Origin: Rotaria macrura
Lineage: Eukaryota; Rotifera; Eurotatoria; Philodinida; Philodinidae
Length of the DNA stretch: 64,000 nucleotides
Direction of reading: 5' to 3'
NCBI GenBank assembly: GCA_900239685.1
Contig: OENT01000415.1
Coordinates: 1-64,000 of the forward strand
Numbering within the stretch: the stretch's first letter is position 1; every line of letters starts with the position of its first letter. Shown here in pieces: positions 1 through 14,300 of the stretch. The notes below the pieces were generated by a model, which was not told where the DNA came from, did no database searches, and saw only the letters and a program-made list of their open reading frames with translations. The position numbers and the translations under genes were made by a program.

Positions 1-3000
1 ATAACTCTCGGACATAAGTCCCAAGTTTTCACATTTATTTTCTCTCGTTACAATCTACTGTTCTATGTACATGTGTTCTCATAATTGACATACGATCAAT
101 CTTACAAGACGCTATCGGATCGTTTGAACTTTAAGTAAGTTAAACATCATTCCGCTAATTCTCTGTCGATCTATACATCTTAATTTTTTCCCTATCCAAG
201 TCTCAGATTGGATAATTATAATTTAATTTTAACTTCACACTAAACGTATTTTGTAACAAAATTAGAACATATCTCGTATGCAAAGTCATTCCTACCGAAG
301 AAAATACACTTTAAAAATAGTATTCATTTTCTCGAGGTATTTTTTCTATCGATATAGCACAACATCATCATTCGATCAAAACAATCACATGACAACGATT
401 CATATTTCGAAAGAAGACTCGTAAATTTTGGGCCATGATAATTGACATCTTAACAAATTTGCAAAAAAAAACACAAATTAAGCATAAAAATTGAATATCT
501 TTGATTTTCTTAGTACACAATTGTGATTTTTGCTAGTTTATTAATACAAATCAAAATATGGTAGGCTTACTTTCGTTGATCGGTTGAGAATGTGTTTAAT
601 TATAGATTTACAAGTGCGATTTTAAGACACAGAAAGTGTCTCCCTCTATCGAGATGACAGTGCGGATACACAACCTCGAACTCTATTAGAGTAAGTTCCT
701 TGACTGCCATGTTTAAAACATCTCTCAATTCAGTAAGTGGTACAGAAGACAGTACTCTGCTAGTTGTGATGTCGAACTAAAATGAATTTTGTACAAAAGA
801 ATAGCTACAAGCATTTTTTGATAAACTATATCAATGTTAAATAGATTTTTATGAAAAAAAAAGTAACGTATTTTCGAAAATAATCACGATAGTTAAACAA
901 ATCGCTTCGATGTCATATCGGTAGAGGAATTAGAACATTGTATAAAACAGAATTTGCTCGACAAGATGATATGAAAATCAACAGCATGGCTCAGAATAGA
1001 TAATTTATCGTTTGAACCAAAGGTTTTATGTCATTCCAACATATTTTTACTGTTGATTGAAAAAAGTTCATTATGAAATTGTTGAGATTCTGTTCGAAAA
1101 TAGTATGAAATTCTGTTTTCAATCAATCACTTTCAATTGAATTCAAATAATTGTAAATCATCAGCTACAAAACTCTTTGAACGATGCAAATTTCTATGAT
1201 GATCTTTATTGTAAACTTGAATTGACAGTGATCATGTTTTTTAATTACGGTCTAAAGCGAAATTGAAATCAATAAGCATCGTCTAGTTTTTGTTTTGCAG
1301 TCATACTGCACTGTTTCTTTAAACTAACATAGAGAAGATTATGTCTCAGACGTCCTGTACGAATGGTACTTTATAAAAGTATCTTCTAGGATAATCGATA
1401 GGAAAAATCGCTGAAATAGAGTTACTTTTTAAGAACGTCGAATCAAGATACTAAAATCCTAGCGTTTTTTTTAATATATTAGAGATTATTTTTGTTGACA
1501 TCGTTTACATGTTATTCTGATAACTTATATCCTCATAGAGACTTTCAACGAAATGGCTAGCAGTCAGCTAGCCGTGATTGCCACCGAGTGCTCGAATTTT
1601 CGGATATGAAACAACAGATCTTGGTCATTTAAAGTTCTCGTGTAGGTGTTCGTAGATCCTGCGTTGATCTATGTCGTTTTGTTTTTCAATAATTACAACC
1701 AGCCAAAATTCAGCTTATGTAAAAATATTTTGAAAAGATTCTTTTTCTCTTATCGTATTTCATTAATGGAAACATTGTTAACATTCAAAAATAGTACTAT
1801 GAGAGTTTAAAATACAAATGAACACTGTTGCTTTGATATCCAAAATGATATTTCCAAATACGAAAGAAAATGTTTTTAGAATTGTGAAAGTTGTTTTGAA
1901 AATTCATGTCTGTGCGTGTTACCTGCATTTTGTATGAAAAGAATTCGATGAAGTATGTCTACAAGAGTGAAAATGCATCGTTCAATGACAAAATGTTGTA
2001 TCTATTTTCCGCATGATTCATTAGATTTCTGTTCGAATAATGATGACTTGGTTATCATGTTCTGAATCAACATAGAAAATTGAATCGTTCTAAACGTGTT
2101 TCAGACATTTTTTTCTTACAAGAAAAAGTTCATCACGATCATCCTCTTTCCGCAGTGATGAACCAAAAACTGAATTTTATCAAAATGAAATCTTCTAGCA
2201 TGTTTCATGCAGTCACCTTACAACTTTAACTTACAATCTAGAAAAAAAAATTTTTTCGATATAAAAATAACATTCATTGCACAAAGTAAATCACAAATGA
2301 TTGAGACATCGACAAAGCTAAATATATTGTTGTTGTTTTTCCATGCTTCAGGGGCTTCCTTGTTATTCTAATTCCAATAAATTAACGAATGAAAATTTTA
2401 GTTTTCTAATTCAAATTAACACGTCAAGTTTCTCTTAGAATCTATAAATCCTTTATTTCTATGAAGTATATTGATACACAAAATCATTTCAATTGACATT
2501 GATTCTGAAATAGGTCTATGATTATAATATACATTAATGTTATTCAATAGCACGATAATCATTTTTTCAATGACATGTTTTCTTTTTATTTCTGTCCTCA
2601 ATTACTTTCAAGATGAATATGTAGAAATACAAATGTCAATTTAAAAATTTTTCTGACGAAACGATCGACAACAGAAACCATACAAACTTTTAATTACTGT
2701 CGGAGTTCGAACTGATAAAAAATTCGATCAACATCGTGATCATGACAACAGAGAAAAAAAAATCAAATCGTAATCTGTACCATAGAGACTCATGTAAATC
2801 TCTCTGGCACTCATATTCATACGTCAAGAGCAAATATTTATTACCTACTGCTGCAGGTTTTATACGAAAAAGTATACATAACAGATAACAAAGATTTTGC
2901 TCTCGTTCTATTCAAAAGTTTCACGTCCTTGAAAGAAGTAAATCTCACTTATAATTTATCTTTTAGAGAATTTGCATGGGCAATTCTCATAGACGTGAGA

Positions 3001-4100
3001 ATTGGAATAAAATGTTTTCATTTTTACAGAGTTTTGTTTGCAAATTTTTCTTTTTTATATGATAATTGAATGATTAGTTTTTAATCAAATCTAAATGCAT
3101 CGGTTAATGACCAATGAAAACATAATTAAATGTTTGTTTGAAAATTTTCATAGAAATATGATTTTATAATAATAGTTCCTTGTACAAGCGTTTGCTCATT
3201 TCGTTGCCTACCTAGCATTGGAATCACATTTGTTCTGATTAAGATTTCGCCAAAGAAATGAAGGCGAAATAATCAAAAATTTTTAAATTATAAACAACGA
3301 AAAATCAAACTAGTTCAAAAGGACTAACAAAAACTGATTCTCTGGCTTAATTTCATCTCTCTAATGGATTATTAATTTACTTAAATAGCTTTTAACATCA
3401 AATCTTATATTAATATTATTAAGTTACCAAAAAAAAGTGGCTCAAATGAGAAGATCTTTTTAAATTTTGAACAGGTGAAATTTTGGTTCCACCCTGTACC
3501 TCTACCCCTAAACATATGAGTAACCTATGAGCATAGTTTGTGATTTGATGGCATGTTTTTTTCAACGCTAAATAAATTTGCAGGAATCTAGTTATATCCT
3601 TTCGTCGTATAAGACATGATAAAAATGTAGGAGTTCTACAATTGAACGAGAATTGCTTCTGCCTTGATTTATACAATACACAATATCGTTCGAATGAAGA
3701 TTTATCATCGAAAATTTTTTCTTTATCATTTAAATCTTGAATTATTTACTAATGACAATCGATGTTATGAAATAATGGTAGAGGCTAACAACAATAGCAC
3801 ATGTTCATACAAGACAACAGTTTACTTTTACAATTTCTATTCTAACATCAAATAGTTACTTTCACATCAGTCGTTTCTCTCTTCGGAATAAATAAACTTT
3901 CATAAGTAAGTTTAGGCGTTCCCCTCTCGATGGGCCGTATCATTCACAGTGTTTCTTGTCATTGTGTGGATTAGAACTGCTAGCCTGGGCATGATTTAAT
4001 ACTAGCTCATTTACAATATTCAACTCTAACAATTGAACGACTTCATGAGTCAATGTTGATTGGTTTAGACTGTAGTCAAATATCGAGTTTTGTTTAATGA
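1..4100. other. AT-rich region, no gene recognised
   Basis: About 4.1 kb of AT-rich sequence in which all open frames are short and none resembles a known protein or shows a chain of phase-consistent exons. I see no RNA gene, clear transposon end or long tandem repeat. It may be intergenic DNA or long-decayed repeats. Confidence 0.5.
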
Positions 4101-4120
4101 AAATGATGGGAAATCAGGTT

Positions 4121-4201
4121 CTGGCAAGGGAGAAACAACTGTTTTCTGTGATTGTAAATTGATCTAGAATCAAAAAATTCAGTTGTTTCCCCCCCATAGG
4201 T
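4121..4201. repeat. Short hairpin-forming inverted repeat
   Basis: The left arm reads GGGAGAAACAACTG and the right arm is the complement of GGGGGGAAACAACTG, about 40 bases apart. The layout fits a very small MITE-like element or a solo hairpin. No target duplication is obvious. Confidence 0.4.
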
Positions 4202-4659
4202 CCTGCTCACTTGTAATATTATCGTGTGAATAAAAGTCATTGTATCGTAAAATTAGATGAGAGTTTTAAGCAAATTCTGAGGAGTTCTTATTCCTACCTA
4301 TTTTGAGTTTGTAGATACCTTACATATCAGTAAGTACTTAAGATAATCGATACTGTTCATATCTAGTTATAATTCTACTTAGGAAAAAGTTAAAATATTT
4401 CCATATAAATTCCTAAATTGCAACATCTACTTAATTGGCTAAATGATGGAAAATGTTTCATTTTAGTATACAGGACCATGGTTCTGTGTCAAATATTTTC
4501 ATAACGCCGATCTTAAAATTGACTTATGATTGTTCTTACGTTGAGATTTGGCATACTAAATTCTATTACATATCGAATGACTCTTGAAATTTAAACACCG
4601 AATTAATAATGATCAGTTGTAAATTTTATAATTATAAAAAAGTTTGAATCAGAAGCTCG

Positions 4660-5725
4660 CCTATTGCTGCCTGTAGGCCAGCCCACGGTCGTATATGACC
4701 GTATACGGTGTGATACGAGAGAAAACGACTGTCGCACATGGTCATTGTAAATGACGAGCGTTATACGATGAAATACGATCTTAAACAACGGTCGCTTATC
4801 ACTCTGTTGTACGGCATTGGTTAACGATGGCCTTATACTATCGTAATTTGATCGTCTGCTTCGACTTGTTCTTGAAAATTTACCGAAACCTACACTTGAG
4901 AACACAAAAAAATCTTTTGTCTTGAAAACCAATTATACTCAACCAGAGATTCCTGCGATTCAGCAGAAATTTCCAAGTTTCTTTTTTGAATAAACTCCAT
5001 TTAAAAAGTCACATCAATTAACAAGGATCCGCAATACTTTTGTTTTTGTCAAATTCTTAAAATTGAATAGTGCTTTGGTACCAAAATCATATTGTTCAAT
5101 AGTCCATTTCTATTCAAATCCAAATCGATGCAACCGTTTTTCATATTTTACGACGAGGAAATGATTCCATATTAATTATTTTCTTCCTTACATATACATC
5201 ATCCAATATTTTAATAGTAAATTCAAATGATATTTCTGAGAATGTTTTTAGATTCGCTATTATTGAATTATTCCGACGTTTGAGAAATTGACTTTGAGCG
5301 TGCATTTTATTTGCTTATTTTTTATCGAAAGTTTTAGTTGGATAATGATGATGTTCGATGAAAATATTTCACAAGGGAAAAAAATCGCTGTGAAAGTGAA
5401 ATTTTCATAGCACGGTATTATTCAATGGTGACGAATCGAAAACAAATCCTCTAAAATATTATTTGAATTTACTGATTAATTCTCTAAGGAAAAAAGTCAG
5501 ATGTGAAGAATATAGATGTGGTAAACAATACGAGAAAGAATTTCGTGAAGGATCGTTTACGATGATCGTCGTTGTGCGTAATTTAGGTGGCATGAAAAAC
5601 GATGAAATACGATCGTTTACGGTCGTAATTTATACTGTATACGCCCGTACATGATCGTATACGACGTTGTATACCCGCATTTATGACGGTCGTTACGCTC
5701 TGTCTGACAGGTGCAGTTGAAAAAC
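4660..5725. repeat. Repeat block built from TACGATCGT/TACGGTCGT-like words
   Basis: Two clusters (about 4670-4870 and 5500-5720) are dense in related words such as ACGATCGT, TACGGTCG and GTATACG in both orientations, separated by ordinary AT-rich DNA. The clusters face each other roughly as inverted repeats, and both outer ends carry a CTGT-containing word. This fits a non-autonomous DNA transposon with internally repetitive ends. Small open frames inside it are not convincing genes. Confidence 0.45.
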
Positions 5726-5789
5726 GTTCGACTGTCGGCAGCTCTGGTGTGGATTCATTCTTATAGTTATCTTTGAAATTATTTGTGTT

Positions 5790-6210
5790 TTATGGAACTA
5801 ACATATATTTCCGAAGAAAATATTGAGTGGAAGTTTAAGAGTGAGATTTTTTATGCTCCCCACGCCACTTCGTTACAGACATGGCCCCTAGGTCCACGCG
5901 CCCCCTGAGGGGATTCCAGACGATCTCCAGTAGGGAGTTAACAATGCCCCCCCCCTCTCATGACAGACCATAGAAACCAGTGTATGAATCCATTAAAGAC
6001 ATAGAAACCAGCTTTCTATTATCGTCATATATCACAACATTATTTACCGCTTCTTCCAATGTTTTTAATAAGAAAAATATAAATTAAGAAAAATGGGAAC
6101 TAACGAGTGAATAGCAACAATAAAAATGAAAAGTAACATGCCTATCAGAGAAAGACGATGGGAAGAAATTCTTAATATTAGGTTTTCTGCGTTTTCTATT
6201 AGCATATGAA
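5790..6210. repeat. Dispersed repeat, copy 1 (related to 19905-20105)
   Basis: Several blocks recur in order at 19905-20105: a stretch like AAGTTTAAGAGTGAGATTTT, then a segment ending in TTACAGACA, then AGAGAAAGACGAT followed by a TTTTCTGxxTTTTxTATTAG pattern. The two copies are diverged and differ in length. They look like old members of one mobile or duplicated sequence. No coding capacity is seen. Confidence 0.45.
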
Positions 6211-9200
6211 ACTATAGATATGTGAGTTCCACATTTTAGCCCCGACGAGGCTGTGCTAACAAGCTTTTCGTCATGTTCCAAAATACTAGTGAATTATTCG
6301 ATTTTTCATTATTCACGCTATCATGCTTTACTTTAGTCAATCAAGAACAGAGGCATAGCAGACATCCGATTAATCTGATTACAAAGCGACGATTTCGCCA
6401 AGTACCACTTTTTTTAAATAAGTCAAATATATTTGAACGCTACGCTATGCAAAATCTTCCAGCTATTGAATAAAAAGATATCGGTAGACATTACTCCATG
6501 CTGTTGATTCATGCATGGAAGTGGTTCGGAAATCGAATCCGAACAAAGTTGAGTCTACCATTGAAAAGAGAATGATCGATAGTAATATTTAAAAAGTAGA
6601 CAACTTTTTGCAATTGATGATAGTGAAATATGCGTCGTTAAGCAAGGAATGATTAAGAAGCAAAACTTGTGATTGTTTTTGAGATTGGAGAAAGATGGTA
6701 TCGGCAAATTTTCGTAGATAGTTATCTCATCGTAGTATTTTAGTTTCAACTCACCCGTACTTTATTATAGATGTCCAGAGCAAAGCAGAGGATGGGTTAT
6801 TGATACTCCCAATCGTAGGAGATTTTGTTTTATTCAACAAGCGAACACTGACTTCTACTGCGTTTACAAAATGTTTGCCGAGATTTTTTTATTTCCAAAT
6901 TTTGTTTTCGAACTATTTTGATTTTACAATGCCCCATATCGAAGAGTTACTCTGCACAAAGTCAGTACATAATCTCGGTACTGTCTGATGAATAGGTTAG
7001 TAACCTAAACGGAGTAAAAAATTTTGCAGAAAAACTAACCCCACCGGTACCACATCATGAGCGCTATTAATGAAACAAAAAAATTCTTCAATCAATCATC
7101 AACACAAAATTATAAAATATCTGTATACTTCTAACGAATTACTATCATATCCAACAGGATCTATCAGTCGTCTTGGAACGCTTATCTTATCAATACTTGT
7201 AATAAAAATAACATTCTAGGACAGAGATCTATAGCAAATATTCATTTTAGTGACAATTTCATTTCATATTCACATCATTCTTGTAGAAAATGTCATGTTA
7301 AGGAATTGTGGTATCATCAAGAATTCATCATTGATATACATATATTTGATAGTATTCGAAATGAATGATTCAGACGATTAAATATCAAATTTTAATGAAT
7401 CTTTCGATACAAACTCCAATATTTCGTTAAAAAGAAAATGTCATTTTTTGAAATTTCTAAATATGTATAGTCAATGCCCACCATTAGAGATACATATGTA
7501 TAGGAGCATTGAAAATTCTTCTTTACTGATAGTCTATCTATATGATTCAAAGATGAAAGAAACAAAGGAATTTTGTTTTTTTTGAGAGAGTATTTTCTTA
7601 TCTATAATCTAACTATTATGTCTTAGTCTGAAGATATTAGACGATGACAGCCTTTCCAATGTGTAAATCATCAAGTGCCGATGTTTGTTTTAATTGATTA
7701 TTTCAAATTAATAGCTAGCGTAATTATGAATGACATTTCACTGTATTTGATGTTCGAGAATAGAGTCGATAGGACCATGTTGATCATCTTGTTGTCGTGT
7801 CACTTTAACTAAATTCAACGAGAGATGAACACTGATATCATGTTAATATTCATCAGTAAATCTGATAACATCAGCTAGTATTTTCATTTGATACGTTTAC
7901 ATTTGTCCTTCCTAGATTCGTTTCACCCTCGGGTTATATATGATCCTATCTATGAAAAAGAAATAAATCGAGATTAAACACCGATAGCAACTACAAAATT
8001 AAAATGAGAACGAAGTGTTTTCTTTTTTGAGTACAAAAGATCGACCATCGAATTGAGTATTTCATCAGGAGTAAGCAAGATTTTTACTTTATTTTTCTCT
8101 CGTCTAGCATAAATTGAATGGTTTACTTTCAAATGAGAAGTGTAGCTGTAAGCTAATCAAAATCTCACAATCACACCTTAAAATTAAAACGCACCGATAT
8201 TATTTGTATTGAAATGTTCTCCTAGAAGCAATTATTACCAACAATAGTTTTCTCTTATAAATACTTGACGTAAAAGAAAAAGATTCTAAACAACAGTACA
8301 TTCGTAGAATGGTCGTCTACAATGTTCGATCATCAACTTGTTGAACATAATTTTAATATCAACGAACGATCTTACTTGAACTTCATGATAATCTAAAACT
8401 GACTGTACGTTAATTTATTTTGACAATCTCATTTAATTGTATTGATGCTTCTACATTCATTTTGAATATCGATAAACAAATTTTTTTTAATAGTCACATA
8501 AATTAACAAGAAAAATAGAAAAGAAGAAATCATTATCAAACTAACTACGATTCGTAAGTACATATATTCAAAAAGAAAAAAAGTGCACTGTGCAAAATAG
8601 GTGACATAAGAAAAATCAAGATAAGAAAAAAATGTCATATATGTGAATAAAATAACTCATCACTTATCTTTACTAATAGCTATCACCGTCCGAATTAAGA
8701 TTGTTTACAATTGGTCGTAGTTTCTATACGAATATAGAACTATCCTATGTCAACATTTCAGTTCTTATTTTCATACCAGAAGACTACAATTCTACTCTAT
8801 AATATCATGTCATCGAAACCTAGTACTTAGATTATTTCTAAGTTAAAACAAGTTATGTTAGATATTTTCAATTAGGTTTCATTCATGTTGGTATATTCCT
8901 TAGTTTCGTACAAAATAAACATCTTAGATAATTGATATTTTCAAGTACGGCAAGGCTACGACACATGTTAAGAGACTAAAAAACATCGAGTCAACAATGT
9001 AGTTCGATAGATAATATGTAACTTGAGATATATTAAAAAGAAATATCATGTAGTTTCTTAAAATATTGTTTAGGAATTTAATGTTGAATTTTTCATTTAT
9101 TTATGATTGAATCATCTATCTAAATGTTGTTAATTTTCAGTTCATCTAATCATAACGAGTCCCTGAGTAAACAACATGATGCTACCAGTTGGATACAATG

Positions 9201-10290
9201 AACTTTCTTTCAACATATCTTTTCATAAAGGATTTTCTAAAAAAACAATATATGATATAGGTCACGACGGAAATTGACATCATGCTTTTACTCAGCATGA
9301 TGTTGTTCTTTGTTCTTGAAAGAATTTTCTTCATTCCTTTTAACTACTAGAAAAAGTTCGAGAATCGATAAGTATTAAATAATAAATGTGTACTCTAACG
9401 TAATACGATCGATGTTTTGATATACGAATCTTGATTATATGAAGAATAAACATTCAACGAGAGTTCGAAAAGAATTAATCAATCTGCAAATATAACAAAA
9501 GCGAGTGTCGAACGAAAGAACAAGTATTGATAGACATGTTCTTATTGAAAAAGAAAAATACATGAAGTCATCAGTAGATGATTCAGCAATCAGATTTTTG
9601 ATGACATTTGATATAAATCAAATAAAAAAAAAATCATCTTTCGTTTTTCATCATTATACATGATATACTGAAGTAATATATTTATACTAATCAAAATCAT
9701 CTATAAGATTACAATCAGTCCACGTTTAATTAACTTAATAAATTATTTGTGTTGCCCTTTTCCTTTCGTCTTATGTTTTAAGACGGTAAAAAAAAATAAA
9801 TCACCTTGAAAATTTTTCTCTTTTCACAATAATAAACTTGACCTTGTTATCAATGCTGTATAAAAGTATCCAAGTGAAAGGAGAACAGACAACATGAGAC
9901 AATAGTTCTATTATGTTTACTTCAAGGTTTACTCCTTCACTCTCACTCACTCATTATACAAAAGAAGACAAAAAAAAGTGAGACTCGAACTTTGAACATG
10001 CACACACAAATAAATATTTTCATAGCAGCAGTATTTGTTTTTTGTACAACCTGAAGGAAAAAAAAAATGAACACACACAACTGTTATTGAAATAAACAGG
10101 AATAGGAAGAGAGCAATTATAAGAAGCACAATTTAGGTAGATGTACACAAAAAGAAAATCTCTACAAACAAACGTCTACTACTGTTGTTGATTTTTGCGA
10201 ATAGAAAAAAAAACAGTCACACTTTATCACAGAGAAGAACTGCAAGAATAAAAGAGCAACAAAGAAAAAAAACAGAAGAGAAATATTATT
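6211..10290. other. AT-rich region, no gene recognised
   Basis: No reading frame here shows family resemblance or exon-like structure. The last kilobase lies downstream of the NUAK-like gene on the minus strand and probably includes its 3' untranslated region. Otherwise nothing distinctive is visible. Confidence 0.5.
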
Positions 10291-10291
10291 A

Positions 10292-11340
10292 CTAATCATA
10301 TACTTTCAATGAAACTAAATTATTGTTATCATCTAGCAAGCGATTTTTATGTGTGTTACATGGTGTTGGTAATTCAACTGTAGTTAGTATTTTTTCAGTG
10401 TGATCTGTATTATTATTGTTACTAGTAGCAGCAGAAGCAGTATTAATACTATCATCGATATGATTCTGAGATGGATTAGAACTAGTATTGTTTAATAATC
10501 GTGCTGAACTATTTTCTTGATCTTTCGTTGGACTCATTCGTCGTGTAGGTACAGGAGCAAATTTAATAGCTGATGTTGTAAATACAGATGGTGCAACAGT
10601 TGTTGTTGTTGTTGTTGTGACATTCAGATCAGTCTTTGGTGGTGATGTATATTTGTAAATGGTTTTACATTTAAGATCATTAGATGCTAAATCAAAATCA
10701 TCAGAAATTCTTAGTGATGACGGTGTTACTGTTGTTGATTCAGATGAAGTCGATAATGGATATTGATGAGTTGTTTGTGTTGAATGGTATCGATCATCAT
10801 TATCGTATGTTGTTTTTGTTGATGTTGGTGATGTTGTTCGTTGAGAATATCGATTATTAGCGGATTTAATATGTAATCGATCATTAGTTGAATGTTGATC
10901 ATCGAGAGATAAACTAACTGGTCGTCTATATGTTGGACGAGTTAGTAACGATGATTCTGCTTTTGTATTATTTGAAGATAGATAACGTGTCGATATTGGT
11001 ATAGCTGAAACTCGATTACGTCGTTGATGATCTTTATTCAAAGATGTATTATCACGTAATCGAGTTGTATCAAAAAATGAACTTGTATGAAGTTCAAGTT
11101 CTGTCAATGAATTTGTTGGTGATATGATATTTTTATTATTAGTTGTTCTTATATGATTATTATCATAGTTACTCAATGTTGGTTGATCATTAAGTGAAAT
11201 TGACGATGATGCTGTTGTTGAAGCCAATTGTATTGATAGAACAGGTCCATGTGCTAACCATGTATGACGAAGAATATCTTTTGTTGCAGCACGAGTACTA
11301 GGATCGGGCTTCAAGCAATGTTGTATAAGTGAAAGTGCAC
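10292..11340 (-). other. Distal alternative terminal exon of the NUAK-like gene
   Basis: After a CATAG acceptor this exon again encodes kinase subdomain XI (ALSLIQHCL, then [16 protein letters not shown]) in the same phase as the proximal exon, followed by about 320 Ser/Thr/Asn-rich residues. It repeats what the proximal exon encodes, so the two can only be used one at a time. Its subdomain XI ends in HTWL rather than the NUAK-like HWWVN. Confidence 0.8.
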
Positions 11341-14300
11341 CTATGATATTGATGAAATAAAATAGAAAAGAAAAACAATGTTAAAAATAAGCATCCATCA
11401 CCAAATATAGGTTTTTTTTTGTCGCACATGCTCAAGCATAGGATTTGATTAGTCTCAGATTCTGTAAAGAAATAGATCAATGAAAGAAGAGAGAAAGAAA
11501 AACAAAACACAGAAGAAAAGAGAAAAGAACAACGAAAACAAAAAACAAAAATATTTGAGATTCTGATATGAATTTATTTCTATTTGATTATTGTGTACGT
11601 GGAGGATGTTTAGATGACGTATCACCATTGTGACGTTCTTTAGATGTCCGTCGGCTTGTTTTTGAAATTTGATCAATCTTATTTGGTAAGCGATGTATTC
11701 GTGGTGTTGAATTATATCCATTTGTAATTGGTTTAGATTTCGTTTGATTATCTGTTTTATGACCATTTTGTACCGGTAACGATTCGATATAAACAGATTC
11801 AGATGTTGTAGCAGGCTTTGAACTAGATTGAGTATTTTTCGTTGTTGATTTATTATAGGTTAGTGCTGGTATATCTGATGGCATGCACATCCCATTTTGT
11901 TTAATTGCCGGTGTAAGATAATAATGAACAGGTGGATATTTATAGCCAAGATTGACCCACCAATGGGTCGCAATATCGTCAATAGTAAAACGTTTTGATG
12001 GTAATACCGTCAAACATTTACGTATGAGACCGAGTGCGCCTATAGAGTTCGTGTTTTTTGTTTTGTTCGAGTGTTTAAAAAATTTTTCTTTTTTTTTTTA
12101 TATTAATCGAAAAAAAAAGCATCTCTCTAGTGTTCTGACTACTCTTAGATAATCGCTTTATATCTCTTTTAAGTTTTAGAATAATTCTAATTACCTGACT
12201 GTTCACGTGGTTGTATAAAATCGCCTGAAGTTATGTTTCGCACCAGTCGATTATAATCACCGCCTTGAAATGGCATAGAACCATAGACAAGTGTATAGAG
12301 TAGAACACCCAATGACCAACAATCCACCTAGTTATGTGTTATATTCTTATCTTGAAAATAATCTAGATCACCCACGAGATACATACTTCAGGACCATAAT
12401 ATGGTATACCGGAAACGATTTCTGGTGATGCATATAGGGGAGATCCACAAAAGGTATGTCTAATTCAAACTAGAAGATTAAACAGATTGATAAAAATCAA
12501 TAAACGATAACATACAATAGTCGACGAGGTGACCAACTATTACTTAAACCAAAATCAGCCAACTAAAAATTGATTATTTATACACAAATACGTATTCTAT
12601 CGTATTAACAATGAATATTTACTTTAATATCACCATTATGATCAATCAAAATATTTTCTAATTTAAGATCTCTATGGACAATTTGATTCTAGAAGATTGA
12701 ACAAGAAAAAGTGTTGGTTATTTTTTTTTTGTCTCTAAGAAAAATTTCATCTCAGTAAATACTTTATGAAGAAAATGAACAGCTGAAACAATTTGTCGAA
12801 AAATAGCTCGAGCTTGAGATTCTGGTATACGTTTCATACGATTAAGATAATCATACAATTCTCCGCCACTAGCATATTCCATTACAAGAATAATTTTTTC
12901 TCGACTTTCATAAACTATTCATGAAAAGAAAATGATTATATCATAGAAAAGTTAAGTGATTATATCTTTATTCTCTTTCAATTTACCTTCTTTTACTTTA
13001 ATAATATATGGATGATTAAGACTTGTCATAAAATCAATTTCACGTCGAATTCTTGCCAAATCATGTGGATTTTCGATGCGAGATTTCTTTATTGTTTTTA
13101 TAGCGACTTGTTCATTCTTTCGTTTGTCTAATGCTAATTTTACTTTTCCATATGTACCTTTTCCTAATGTTTGTTTGAAATCAAATCGACTATGTAGGGT
13201 TTCTCGTTGTTGTCCACTTGCATTTGTGTTACTTCCACTACTTCCTGTATGTTCTTGTGATGATGGTGGTGTTGTTGTCGATTCACCAAAACTATTCAAA
13301 CTACCTAGACTTGACCAATTTGAATGACGAATACGTTGACGTACATTTCCACTGGGAGCACCATTTGACATCCTTTGAACAACAAAATGAATATGAGAAG
13401 AAAAAAGAATATAAATGCTGAAGTGTCTTTCTCTCTCTTGCTCCTGTCTTTCTCTCGTTTTTTTCATATTCTATGATTAATGAAACCTTCAATTATGCAG
13501 GCAAATGAGAAGCCTATTTTAAACTGAGCGTATGATGAAATCAGTTTTTAAATATATACATATATGTATACATATAAGTATGTATATATATATATATATT
13601 CTTATAACAAATCATTGAACGATATCGAGTTCCGTCTTTTTTTTTTCTTTTACTTCTTGAATCTTTCTTTATAGAGTGTGTTTATTTTTACCTGTTGCCA
13701 GTTAAAGCTTGTGAATAATAATCTGAGAAACCGATTGAATCAATATCAGAACTATGAACGGCAATCATCATTTGTATTTCGTCTCTTATATAATAACGTA
13801 GGTGTATACTCGAAAAAATGTAAAAAAATGAACTATAGGGATGTATTATTATGTATATGTGTACTTTTGTATGAAAGAGGGAAGAATAAAATGAAGATAG
13901 TCAGATTGAAGAGATGGGAGAGTTATTTAATGTAAACGTGTGCTTGTACAATTTTTGCTTCTGTCGTCATTCATCGTTGTCCATCTATCGGTGCGAAGTA
14001 TCTTTGAAGCGATGGTATGCACGAGTATGCGAAAGAATAACGATGATGAAAAAAAAAACTGAAGAAGGAGAAGAAATGAACTGGCCAGATGATGATTTTA
14101 TATTTCAACAACAGAAAATCGCGTTTCGCTCGTCATCTTCCTTTTCTTTTCGTTCGTTCTTTCTTTATTTTGCTTTTTCGAATTTCTTTCTCATATGTGT
14201 ATTTGCCTTAGCAAATACGAGAGCAAACGAATATATATATATATATGTATATGAACTGATACTTGACGAGGCAGCAAGGTGAGGACAATGTCTTTTCTTT

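Noticed and set aside
11298..11766. Two minus-strand frames rich in Phe/Leu/Ser between the NUAK terminal exons
   Set aside because: They are other-frame readings of the proximal exon and the short stretch between the two terminal exons.
13678..14282. Overlapping plus-strand open frames, up to 122 codons
   Set aside because: They lie in the first intron of the NUAK-like gene, are low-complexity and show no family features.
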